Made by a program: the position numbers and the translations under genes. This document shows, piece after piece, positions 43,864 through 52,052 of a DNA stretch of 64,000 nt. This stretch comes from Litorivicinus sp. (GTDB lineage Bacteria > Pseudomonadota > Gammaproteobacteria > Pseudomonadales > Litorivicinaceae). Positions within the stretch are counted from its first letter, which is position 1. Each line of letters begins with the position of its first letter. The stretch lies in contig JAGYKJ010000006.1 of the NCBI GenBank assembly GCA_018401755.1, positions 124,001-188,000 of the forward strand. The letters are read 5' to 3'. The notes under the pieces were generated by a model. It saw only the letters and a program-made list of their open reading frames with translations, had not been told where the DNA came from and did no database searches.

Positions 43864-45408
43864 CTATTCGTCGGTCAAATCTTTCGGATCAGTCGCGCGT
43901 CCAGCATGCATCCTAGACCGTAACATCGGACCGAAGATAATTGGGAATACAAACCCAAGAATTGCAACGGTCCAGAGACCAATTGCCAAGGGTGATCCCA
44001 CGAGAACCCCATAATCCCCGTCGGAAATTGTCAATGCGCGTCGCAGATTGACCTCCATGGCATACCCGAGCAACGTGCCCAATACGACAGGAACCAGTGG
44101 CACATCCAGCTTTCGAAGTGCCCAGCCGAGCACTCCAAAAATCACCATGACCATGAGATCGAAGGTGGATCCAGACACCCCATAAATGCCAACAAACGAA
44201 ATCATGGCGACAATCGGCATCAAGACCCGAGGCGGTATCAGCAGCACCCGCGTGAATAAGCCCACCATTGGGATATTCAAAATAAGGAGCATCACATTAC
44301 CGATAAACAAGGCCGCAATGAGACCCCACACCACGTCTGGGTTTTGTGTAAACAACAAAGGGCCTGGAGTGATATTCATTGCCAAGAGCACGGCCAGCAA
44401 GACAGCTGTCGTCCCCGAACCGGGCACCCCAAGTGCAAGCATGGGAACCAATGCCCCACCAGCAGCTGCATTATTCCCCGCTTCCGGCGCAGCAACGCCA
44501 CGAGGATCTCCTTTTCCAAAGGTTCCTTTCTTATCCACAAGACGCTTTTCCATCGAATATGCAATGAAAGAGCCCAGTGACGCACCGGCACCCGGCAATA
44601 CGCCTGCGATAAACCCAAGGCCAGTCGTTCTCAACATCGTAGGTGTGCAGTATTTAATCAATGCCCATGAGGGTGTGATCCGACCAATTTTAATTGGCTC
44701 GACGTGCTTTAAGTCACTTGCCTTGTGGTGCTCTAAAAAGATAAACACCTCAGACAGGGCGAACATACCGACAATCACAACCAAGAAATCAATGCCATCA
44801 AACAGATGTACCTCACCAAAGGTAAAGCGGGCAACGCCAGTCTGGTCATCCATCCCCACTGTCGCAAACGCAAGACCCAGCGCTGCTGCAAAGGCAGACT
44901 TTGCCTGGTTCTTTGAAGACAACCCACCGAGCGTGGCAAAGGCGAGAGTAAACAGTGCGAAATACTCGGCAGGACCGAACAATAACGCGACTTTCACCAA
45001 CTGTGGAGCAAGGAAGACTAAGCCCCAAGTGGCAATAAATGCGCCCACGAAGGACGCAATGCCAGAAATCGCCAAGGCTTCACCAGCACGCCCTGCTTGC
45101 GCCATCGGATAACCATCTAAACAGGTCATCAATGCCGGCTCATCGCCGGGAATATTCAACAAAATTGAGCTGACTCGGCCGCCATACATTGCGCCGTAAT
45201 AGACCGAGGTCAATAAAATCAGTGCAGGCGTTGGTGCAAGTCCTAAGGTAAACGCGAGCGGTATCAAAATCGCAACGCCGTTTGACGGTCCCAATCCGGG
45301 CAACGCACCCATGATCGTGCCTAAAAAACAGCCCAGTAGCGCAAACATGAGATTTTCCCAGCTAAGCGCGATCAGGAACCCATCGGATAATGAAGCAAAA
45401 ACATCCAT
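43864..45408 (-). CDS. tctA: Tripartite tricarboxylate transporter large permease TctA
   Basis: Large membrane subunit, 514 residues, about 12 helices, that couples uptake to an ion gradient. The family blocks GTIMGALPGLGPSNGVAILIPL (about residues 31-52) and YGAMYGGRVSSILLNIPGDEPALMTCLDGYPMA are clear, and the second half repeats the first (GVLPGAGASLGSFIAYSMEKR, VLALGVPGSGTTAVLLA-type text). ATG at 45408 has TAGGAGG upstream. Last gene of tctC-tctB-tctA. TTT systems carry citrate and tricarballylate, or aromatic diacids such as terephthalate. Confidence 0.95.
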   Translation of the reverse strand: MDVFASLSDGFLIALSWENLMFALLGCFLGTIMGALPGLGPSNGVAILIPLAFTLGLAPTPALILLTSVYYGAMYGGRVSSILLNIPGDEPALMTCLDGYPMAQAGRAGEALAISGIASFVGAFIATWGLVFLAPQLVKVALLFGPAEYFALFTLAFATLGGLSSKNQAKSAFAAALGLAFATVGMDDQTGVARFTFGEVHLFDGIDFLVVIVGMFALSEVFIFLEHHKASDLKHVEPIKIGRITPSWALIKYCTPTMLRTTGLGFIAGVLPGAGASLGSFIAYSMEKRLVDKKGTFGKGDPRGVAAPEAGNNAAAGGALVPMLALGVPGSGTTAVLLAVLLAMNITPGPLLFTQNPDVVWGLIAALFIGNVMLLILNIPMVGLFTRVLLIPPRVLMPIVAMISFVGIYGVSGSTFDLMVMVIFGVLGWALRKLDVPLVPVVLGTLLGYAMEVNLRRALTISDGDYGVLVGSPLAIGLWTVAILGFVFPIIFGPMLRSRMHAGRATDPKDLTDE

Positions 45409-45417
45409 CCTATCCTC

Positions 45418-45849
45418 CTAAAATCCCAAAGGGCCGCGGGCCAGAGACAGCCCGAGGATTAATCGAAAGACCGTATAAATTCCAAAGGCAGTCAACACTC
45501 CTGAGACTAAACTCATGATCGGAGTGGATCCCAATCGCCAGGAAAGGTAGGCGGTTGCGAAGATTGTCGAGATCACAAATCCCAACACAGGCAGTAATTG
45601 GGCATAGAACAGCATCACAACAGCCGCCATGATGATTTCAAATAACTTGCCAAATCCTGGCCACACCGGTTCTTCGTCAGGCCGAAGCATGAAAAACAAG
45701 GACGCCAGTCCCATGACAGTCGCGATCAGATATGGAAACAACTTCGGCCCGATCACATCCGACATAAAGCTTTCCTCGATCGTCGAGGCTTGCCATACAT
45801 AGATCAGTGCAATTGCGAGGCCGATCGCCCCAAAAATTCGGTCACTCAT
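45418..45849 (-). CDS. tctB: Tripartite tricarboxylate transporter small permease TctB
   Basis: Small four-helix membrane subunit, 143 residues, typical of TctB. The starting segment RIFGAIGLAIALIYVWQAST and the P-rich loop GPKLFPYLIATVMG are family features. ATG at 45849 is preferred because GGGGG lies a few bases upstream; the frame reaches 45864. It is separated from tctC by a 59-bp gap that holds a strong hairpin, and lies 9 bp before tctA. Confidence 0.9.
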   Translation of the reverse strand: MSDRIFGAIGLAIALIYVWQASTIEESFMSDVIGPKLFPYLIATVMGLASLFFMLRPDEEPVWPGFGKLFEIIMAAVVMLFYAQLLPVLGFVISTIFATAYLSWRLGSTPIMSLVSGVLTAFGIYTVFRLILGLSLARGPLGF

Positions 45850-45870
45850 GAATCCCCCAGACAACAGAAA

Positions 45871-45891
45871 GGCCCCAGCAAAGCTGGGGCC
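45871..45891 (-). promoter_or_regulatory. Hairpin between tctC and tctB
   Basis: GGCCCCAGC and GCTGGGGCC pair perfectly over 9 bp around an AAA loop. In the transcript it starts 18 nt after the tctC stop and is followed by TTTCTGTTG, a weak T tract. It may be a partial terminator or a 3' protector of the binding-protein mRNA, leaving less message for tctBA. The same arrangement occurs after dctP. Confidence 0.6.
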
Positions 45892-45908
45892 CCTTCAGCA
45901 CGTATGTG

Positions 45909-46898
45909 TTATTTCAGGATGCCGATTTCCTTCGAGAGCGCGGCAATATTGGACACGGATTCGCGTACAAAGGCGTCAAAATCAGCGCCTTGCAGATCAA
46001 GTGGCGCGAGACCATTTTTCTCCATCACATCTTTCCATGTTGGGCTCGCATACAGTGTCGCGATGCCTTTCACCCAATAATCATAGGCCGCATCGGACAT
46101 TCCACCCGGCGCGTAGAATCCACGCCAGTTCGCGCCGATCGCATCAATCCCCTGCTCACGTGCCGTTGGAAACTGTGCAAACTCACCACTCAAGCGACTA
46201 GGTGCAAGGACTGCGAGGACACGAATATCGCCGGAGTCGACAAACCCTTTCGCTTCGGAGAGATCGCCAGTAAATGCTTGTAACGAACCAGCCAACAGCT
46301 GCGTCACGGCCTCCCCACCACCACTAAATGCAACATACTTAACTTGGCGAACATCTTGGACACCCGCTTTTTGCGCTGCAATCAGGACTTTCAAATGATC
46401 CCAACCACCCACTGCCGAACCGCCACCGATAGCAATTGAGCGTGGATCTTTTTTCATCTGATCCATCAATTCGTTCAATGTTTTGATTGGGCTATTTTTA
46501 CCCACCGCAATGACGCCATAATCAGCACCCACCGCTGCGAGCCAACGTACTTGGTCGACTGTGTTCCCTGGGAACGCATTCTGTGCAAGACGCGTTGATG
46601 TTGCAGACGATGCAGCCACGATCAGATCGTTTTGCATATTCCGCTTGTTAACCACCTCCGCATAGGCAACGCCGCCACCGCCGCCACTTAGATTCACGAC
46701 CTGCATTGTCGATGGAATCAGTTTCAAATCCTGAAGTGCCTTACCCACCTGACGACAGGTGAAATCCCAACCACCACCAGCACCTGCTGGGGCGATACAC
46801 TCAGGGTTGTCTGGTGTAAAGCTGTTGGCTGCGACAAGGGGCGCAGCTGCAAATAGAGATGCCGCAACGAGGTTGCGTGAAAAATTCTTGAACTTCAT
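45909..46898 (-). CDS. tctC: Tripartite tricarboxylate transporter substrate-binding protein TctC
   Basis: Periplasmic binding protein of the Bug/TctC family, 329 residues. The signal peptide is NLVAASLFAAAPLVAANS (cleavage near residue 23). The ligand loop begins CIAPAGAGGGWDFTCRQVG, and VVNLSGGGGGVAYAEVVNK and DPRSIAIGGGSAVGGWDHLK follow the TctC pattern. The GGGWD form is that of tricarboxylate-binding TctC rather than most aromatic-acid Bug proteins. ATG at 46898 has GGAG 9 nt upstream. It is divergent from tctD over 130 bp. Confidence 0.94.
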   Translation of the reverse strand: MKFKNFSRNLVAASLFAAAPLVAANSFTPDNPECIAPAGAGGGWDFTCRQVGKALQDLKLIPSTMQVVNLSGGGGGVAYAEVVNKRNMQNDLIVAASSATSTRLAQNAFPGNTVDQVRWLAAVGADYGVIAVGKNSPIKTLNELMDQMKKDPRSIAIGGGSAVGGWDHLKVLIAAQKAGVQDVRQVKYVAFSGGGEAVTQLLAGSLQAFTGDLSEAKGFVDSGDIRVLAVLAPSRLSGEFAQFPTAREQGIDAIGANWRGFYAPGGMSDAAYDYWVKGIATLYASPTWKDVMEKNGLAPLDLQGADFDAFVRESVSNIAALSKEIGILK

Positions 46899-47028
46899 CG
46901 TGTTCTTCTCCGTATTATTGTCGATATCGAGGCAGTACAACGGCGCAGTCGATTTAAACGACGCCATGCCTGTTCAATGGCCAAAGACCAAGAGTCTTTA
47001 TATAACAACAACCTGACACGGACCTGAC

Positions 47029-47703
47029 ATGAAATGTTTAGTTGTCGAGGACACCCCTAGTCTCGCACAGCATCTCACCTCACATCTGACGCAAGCATCG
47101 CATACGGTGGACCTTGCCACGACGCTTAAACAAGCCTTTCAATGCTGGGAGCTCAGCGGACCACAATATGATGTGGTCATCCTCGACATCTCCCTGCCTG
47201 ATGGGGAAGGATCGACATTTTTAGAGGCAATTCGGAAGGCGCACTCGCAGGTGGGAGTCTTAGTGCTGACTGCGCGCTCCCATCTTGACGATAAGGTGCA
47301 CCTGCTCGATGCAGGCGCCGATGACTATTTAACAAAGCCCTTTGAGCTGAAAGAGCTCGATGCTCGGCTACGCGTGTTACATAGACGCGGGCTTGGCAAG
47401 TTACCCGATCTCCAGGCCTTCCCACCCTTTGAATATGATCCTATTCATCGGGTCTTTTGGTTTCAGCGAGATCAAGTGTCACTGCGCTCGCAAGAGCTGA
47501 AACTGCTCGAAGCATTTTTGGACACTCCAGGTCACGTCTGTTCAAAAGCCAGCCTGATGGATCGACTCTATAGTCTTGATCAAGCGGTGACCGAAAACGC
47601 GGTCGAAGTTCACATGGGTCGATTACGTAAAAAGCTCAAAGCCTATGGCGTCGAATTTGAAACGCTTCGTGGGCTTGGCTATCGCTATGCGTTCAAACCT
47701 TAG
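47029..47703 (+). CDS. tctD: OmpR-family response regulator TctD
   Basis: Two-component response regulator of 224 residues. The receiver domain has the phosphoacceptor D53 (VILDISLPDGEG), acidic pocket E7/D8 and K103 (LTKPFEL). The C-terminal winged helix ends VEVHMGRLRKKLKAYGVEFETLRGLGYRYAF. It is divergent from tctC and followed by the kinase with a 17-bp overlap, as in the Salmonella tctDE system, where TctD turns on tctCBA when tricarboxylate is present. The 46899-47028 gap should hold its binding sites. Confidence 0.92.
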   Translation: MKCLVVEDTPSLAQHLTSHLTQASHTVDLATTLKQAFQCWELSGPQYDVVILDISLPDGEGSTFLEAIRKAHSQVGVLVLTARSHLDDKVHLLDAGADDYLTKPFELKELDARLRVLHRRGLGKLPDLQAFPPFEYDPIHRVFWFQRDQVSLRSQELKLLEAFLDTPGHVCSKASLMDRLYSLDQAVTENAVEVHMGRLRKKLKAYGVEFETLRGLGYRYAFKP

Positions 47704-49057
47704 CCAAGATGCTCCGTGGAGCCTAAAACGCCGCCTTTTCCGACAGTGGCTTTTTATTCTTGTTGCCCTCTCGATCGGAACCTATCTCACTGCCAGCCTG
47801 ATCGCCCAGTCAGTGGTCCAAAAATCACAAGACAATTTATTGCAATCGATCGCACAAGTGATTCTGGACAGCGTGGTGCAACGTAACCAAGGCGTCGAAT
47901 TTGATTTGCCTTACAGCGCTTTTGATGTGCTGGGTTATGCGGCACCGGAACAGATCTACTATCAAGTTCGGCTCAACAAAGAAGTCATCGCTGGCTATGC
48001 CGATCTACCCAATTTCAATCGCTCGATCGGGGTCACCAAACTGACACAGACTGCAGTCTACCTCCATCAGGAGGTACGGTTTGTGCAGCTCAGTAAGCCA
48101 CTCAATCCGACCCAGTCAGAGATGGTCTATGTGCTCCTCGGACAGACTCAGGATTCCTACGAAAATACCATCGAGAACATCGCGATGCTGGCCGCGTCCG
48201 GGACGATCGTCGCCTTCGTGATCCTGGCAATACTGGGCTTCACCGGACTCCAAGCAACCTTGAAGCCTTTGGCACGAATTCAACACAATCTGAACTCACG
48301 ACCGGCCGAAGACTTCACGCCGGTGACTACCAACGCACCAAACGAAATCAATACCTTGATTACCACCCTCAATCAGACTTTGGAGCGGCATAAACGGCTT
48401 CTCGAGCAGTCGCGTAACTTTATTGCGGAAGCAACCCATCAAATCAAAACGCCCATTGCAGCCTTGAGTATCGAATCTGAACTCCTTGCCAAAGAGCTTT
48501 CTGGCACCTTACGTGACCGCGCGCACAATCTCAGTGTGCGTGCTCGGTACACTAGCAAACTGATTCATCAGCTTCTGACCCAGGCAAGCCTCACCTACCG
48601 TCTAACAGATCAGATTAAGCAGCCAACAGCCCTAAAAGGCCTGATTCGAAGTGTCTTGCATACACTCGATACGCATGCGGAACGAAAGGGTGTAGCACTG
48701 AATTTTGTCGAATCAGAGGATCCTGTCTTGATCTCCTGCGACGCCATTGCTTTGCGCGAAGCGCTGGTGTGCTTACTCGATAATGCCATCGATTTTTCAC
48801 CAGAGCTGAGTGATATTGAGGTGTATATTGAGGTGTCTCCAACTCATGTCGAAATACACGTAAGCGACCAAGGGCCCGGTTTTGGGTCTGATCCAGACCG
48901 TCTCAAAAAGGCCTTTGTGACAACCCGAGACGATCATCAGGGGGGTGGACTCGGATTAGCTATTGCTGAACGTGTGGCCGCTCAGCACGGTGGCAGTCTC
49001 ACTTTACTCAATCAACCCCAGGGGGGTGGAAGATGCGTCCTGTCGTTGCCTGTCTAG
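47687..49057 (+). CDS. tctE: Sensor histidine kinase TctE
   Basis: Inner-membrane sensor kinase of about 456 residues. One transmembrane helix (about 20-45) precedes a periplasmic sensor region; a second helix (about 165-185) leads to HAMP, then the H-box ATHQIKTPIAAL with the phosphorylated His near residue 250. The ATPase domain has LLDNAIDFSPE (N box), VSDQGPGFG (G1) and GGGLGLAIAERVAAQHGG (G2). The start is taken as ATG 47687, which overlaps tctD; an ATG at 47645 is possible. The next gene overlaps its end by 25 bp. Confidence 0.9.
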   Translation: MRSNLSQDAPWSLKRRLFRQWLFILVALSIGTYLTASLIAQSVVQKSQDNLLQSIAQVILDSVVQRNQGVEFDLPYSAFDVLGYAAPEQIYYQVRLNKEVIAGYADLPNFNRSIGVTKLTQTAVYLHQEVRFVQLSKPLNPTQSEMVYVLLGQTQDSYENTIENIAMLAASGTIVAFVILAILGFTGLQATLKPLARIQHNLNSRPAEDFTPVTTNAPNEINTLITTLNQTLERHKRLLEQSRNFIAEATHQIKTPIAALSIESELLAKELSGTLRDRAHNLSVRARYTSKLIHQLLTQASLTYRLTDQIKQPTALKGLIRSVLHTLDTHAERKGVALNFVESEDPVLISCDAIALREALVCLLDNAIDFSPELSDIEVYIEVSPTHVEIHVSDQGPGFGSDPDRLKKAFVTTRDDHQGGGLGLAIAERVAAQHGGSLTLLNQPQGGGRCVLSLPV

Positions 49058-50046
49058 TGTCCTTGTGTCTCGCAAACACACTGCACGCCCTCACTCTCGA
49101 GGGTCGCTTTGAGGTGGGAGTGGGCTCCGATGTTGTCACTGTGCTTGGCACCAATGAGTTTGAAGCCATCAAACCCCAGCTCGACGACTTTGTGCAGGTT
49201 TATCCCAATGCGCAAATCAACTACCTCATGGCCAGCTCTGCGGATATTGCAGGAGCCATTGGCACGGACGCTATTCGTGACGTCGATGCCATTTTATCTT
49301 CTGCACTCGACCTGCAAGTCAAAAGTGTCAATGACGGCGCGGCACGCGCAATCCGTATCCCCAGTGCGCCCAGCGCGCAGTGGCGCGATCGACTCTTCCA
49401 AATTTCTCTAGAGCCGATTGTTACCCTCTACAATAAAGCCGCGAATCCGAAGCTCGGTGAAATTAAAGACCGCTTTGAACTGCTCGATCAGCTCCGACAA
49501 GGGCGCCTCGCATTGCAACGGGGAGTTGTGCTCTACGACCCCACCCTTAGCGGGGTAGGCTACTTGCTCGCCGCGCAAGATGCAGAGCAAATTGATGTAT
49601 TCTGGTCATTATTAGAATGGTTTAGCACCCCGCGTCTGATTGAATCCTGCTGCTCAGTTGACATGATCAAGCTTGTCTCCGATGGTGACGTAGATCTTGC
49701 ATACAACATTTTAGAATCCTATGCGATGAGCGAGCTCGCCAAGAATCCCGACCTCCATGTATTGGCGTTTTCGGACTATCAATTACTGGTTCCACGTACC
49801 GCCTTTGTCCCGATCACCGCAGATAATCCAGATCTAGGCGCACAATTCATTGATTATCTTCGCAGCACACGTGCGCAATCGCTGTTACCTGAGCACATGC
49901 GCTTAAATCGCCTGCAACAACCAACCAATAGCCCACTCAAGCCAGTCCGTATGAGCCCTGCACTTATTTTGCAATTAGACCCCTATCAGAAGGCGCGTTT
50001 TATTAAACAGTGGAAAAGTGCCACTGGGCATTCCGCAAGTCCATAA
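49033..50046 (+). CDS. Periplasmic substrate-binding-like protein in the tctDE operon
   Basis: 337-residue protein with a signal peptide (VVACLVSLCLANTLHAL, cleavage near residue 19) and an iron/thiamine-type (SBP family 1/13) binding fold: VLGTNEFEAIKPQLDDFVQVYPNAQINY and later LVPRTAFVPITADNPDLGAQFIDYLRS. It overlaps tctE by 25 bp. Binding proteins placed after TctDE-like kinases are thought to present ligand to the sensor rather than feed an ABC permease, and no ABC genes are near. It may be an accessory sensor for the tricarboxylate; this is inference. Confidence 0.85.
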   Translation: MRPVVACLVSLCLANTLHALTLEGRFEVGVGSDVVTVLGTNEFEAIKPQLDDFVQVYPNAQINYLMASSADIAGAIGTDAIRDVDAILSSALDLQVKSVNDGAARAIRIPSAPSAQWRDRLFQISLEPIVTLYNKAANPKLGEIKDRFELLDQLRQGRLALQRGVVLYDPTLSGVGYLLAAQDAEQIDVFWSLLEWFSTPRLIESCCSVDMIKLVSDGDVDLAYNILESYAMSELAKNPDLHVLAFSDYQLLVPRTAFVPITADNPDLGAQFIDYLRSTRAQSLLPEHMRLNRLQQPTNSPLKPVRMSPALILQLDPYQKARFIKQWKSATGHSASP

Positions 50047-50076
50047 TGATGTTGGACAACCCAAAGTGACTAACGT

Positions 50077-51258
50077 ATGACCCGACCACTGAATGGATTG
50101 ACAATCCTCGATCTCACCAATGTGCTGGCAGGGCCGTTTTGTTGCTTTCAACTGGGCTTACTTGGTGCCCGCATCCTGAAAGTGGAGAGTCCTGATGGCG
50201 ATTTGGCGCGCCATCTCGGCTCAGATGCGCAGCTCAACGACGATGCCATGGGCGTTTCATTTCTTGCCCAAAATGCTGGAAAAGAGTCCATCACGCTCAA
50301 TCTCAAACATCCAGACGGCGTTCGCATATTCAAACAACTCGTCCACTCCGCGGATGCCATTGTTGAGAACTTCAGACCTGGCGTCATGGAACGACTTGGC
50401 CTCGGGTTTGATACCCTGAAAGCCATCAATCCGGCCTTGGTCTATTGCGCAATTTCCGGGTTTGGCCAGACCGGTCCACTTGCAGCGCAACCTGCATATG
50501 ACCAAATTGTGCAAGGGCTCTCCGGTGTCATGGATATTACGGGAACCACTGAGCAAGGCTACCGTGTGGGCTATCCCGTCGCCGACACCATTGGAGGCTT
50601 GACGGCGGCCATGGCGGTGAGTGCCGCCTTGCATCGTCGGGAGGCCCAATTCATCGATGTCTCAATGCTGGAAAGCATGATGACAACCATGGGATGGGTG
50701 ATCAGCAATTGGCTGATTGCCGGCACTCGCCCGCAGGCGTATGGCAATGAAAACCCAACTTCGGCCCCATCAGGTACCTTTCGGACGGGCGATGGCGAAC
50801 TGAATATTGCCGCGAATCAGGATGCGCAGTGGGAACGACTGTGCCAAGTCCTCAATGCAACACACCTCTTGCAAGAGCCACGATTTGCCAACCGAGAGTT
50901 ACGCAAACAGCATCGACAACAGCTCACGACGGAGCTCGAAGTCTTGCTTCGATCGCAATCCGCAACCCAGTGGGCCGACCAGCTCGCCACAGCAGGCGTG
51001 CCAGCAGCGGTGGTGTTATCCGTTGAAGAGGCACTGGAGCTTGATCAGCTGAAACAACGTCATTTTTTACAAACCTTTTCTCAGGTCGCCCATCGGGAGC
51101 AGATTTCTCTTGTTACATCCGGATTCTTAATCAATTCAGAACGTGCGACTGCCGCGCGGCCGCCAGACACATTGGGCGCATCCACACAGCGGATTCTTCG
51201 CGAACTTGGATACGATGACAGCCAAATTGACTCCCTCCGACAAATAGGTGCGCTATGA
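50077..51258 (+). CDS. CaiB/BaiF family CoA-transferase (class III)
   Basis: Class III CoA-transferase of 393 residues that moves CoA from a donor acyl-CoA to a free acid. The start LNGLTILDLTNVLAGPFCCFQLGLLGARILKVE and the block FRPGVMERLGLGFDTL are family features. The catalytic Asp is D170 in GYPVADTIGGLTAA, equivalent to Asp169 of formyl-CoA transferase. Its stop overlaps the start of the citryl-CoA-lyase-like gene by 4 bp, so the two are coupled. With tctCBA nearby, citrate or a relative is the likely acceptor. Confidence 0.92.
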   Translation: MTRPLNGLTILDLTNVLAGPFCCFQLGLLGARILKVESPDGDLARHLGSDAQLNDDAMGVSFLAQNAGKESITLNLKHPDGVRIFKQLVHSADAIVENFRPGVMERLGLGFDTLKAINPALVYCAISGFGQTGPLAAQPAYDQIVQGLSGVMDITGTTEQGYRVGYPVADTIGGLTAAMAVSAALHRREAQFIDVSMLESMMTTMGWVISNWLIAGTRPQAYGNENPTSAPSGTFRTGDGELNIAANQDAQWERLCQVLNATHLLQEPRFANRELRKQHRQQLTTELEVLLRSQSATQWADQLATAGVPAAVVLSVEEALELDQLKQRHFLQTFSQVAHREQISLVTSGFLINSERATAARPPDTLGASTQRILRELGYDDSQIDSLRQIGAL

Positions 51259-52052
51259 ATACAGATGATGTTGCAAACTGGTGGTCGACTGCGATCATTG
51301 AGATGGAGCCTGGTCGGATTGCATTACGGGGTCATCCCATCGAGTCGTTGATCGGCGAAGTGGGGTTTGTTGACATGATTTGGTTGATGGTGCAAGGCAC
51401 GCTGCCTAATCCGGCGCAACGCACCGTCCTAGAGGCAGCGCTTGTAGCTGCTGTTGATCACGGTCCACAAGCCCCCTCGATTGCAGCAGCTCGGATGAGT
51501 ATCACGTGCGGCATTGGGCTCAACAATGCCATGGCTACGGGGATTAATTTGCTCGGTGATATCCACGGCGGTGCTGGTCAGCAAGCACTACTCCTGTATC
51601 GCACAATTGCAGAGCGGATTGATTCACAGGGCCTTTTGAAGGCAACCCAGAGCGGACTGGCCGAATATCGGTCGGTGCACGGACCCTATATTCCTGGATT
51701 TGGACACCGATTTCATAAGCCTGAAGACCCCAGAGCAAAGCCCTTGATGGCGATTCTTCGTGCCCAGGCAGAGGATCCCCAGATTCATGCGATCTATGCA
51801 GATATCGCCGAAACGATCCAAGCTGAACTCAGCCATGGACGCGCAATTGGTATTGCCATGAATATTGACGGCGCGACTGCTGCCCTTTACGGAGCGCTGG
51901 GTGTGAGTCCAGAGCTATCACGCGGGCTCTTCTGTCTATCGCGAAGCGTCGGCATTCTGGCCCACGCGTGGGAGCAAAAGCAGCAAGGTGGTCGAAATAA
52001 AGGACCGACACCACCCCACTATCGATGGACCTATACGGGCAAAACGTCCTAA
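51255..52052 (+). CDS. Citryl-CoA lyase-like protein (citrate synthase superfamily)
   Basis: Short citrate-synthase-fold protein of 265 residues, the length of Aquifex-type citryl-CoA lyase rather than citrate synthase (about 430). The three catalytic residues are kept: H104 (GDIHGGAGQ), H151 (PGFGHRFHKPEDPRA) and D205 (NIDGATAALYGALG). This fits C-C cleavage of a citryl-CoA-like thioester to acetyl-CoA and oxaloacetate. It overlaps the CoA-transferase gene, giving an activate-then-cleave pair. Cleavage of a different 3-hydroxyacyl-CoA, such as a citramalyl-type one, is possible. Confidence 0.85.
   Translation: MNTDDVANWWSTAIIEMEPGRIALRGHPIESLIGEVGFVDMIWLMVQGTLPNPAQRTVLEAALVAAVDHGPQAPSIAAARMSITCGIGLNNAMATGINLLGDIHGGAGQQALLLYRTIAERIDSQGLLKATQSGLAEYRSVHGPYIPGFGHRFHKPEDPRAKPLMAILRAQAEDPQIHAIYADIAETIQAELSHGRAIGIAMNIDGATAALYGALGVSPELSRGLFCLSRSVGILAHAWEQKQQGGRNKGPTPPHYRWTYTGKTS

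Noticed and set aside
44186-45112. Long 308-codon open frame antisense to tctA
   Set aside because: Shadow frame: Thr/Ser/Pro/Lys-rich with no domain, while tctA on the other strand matches its family from end to end.
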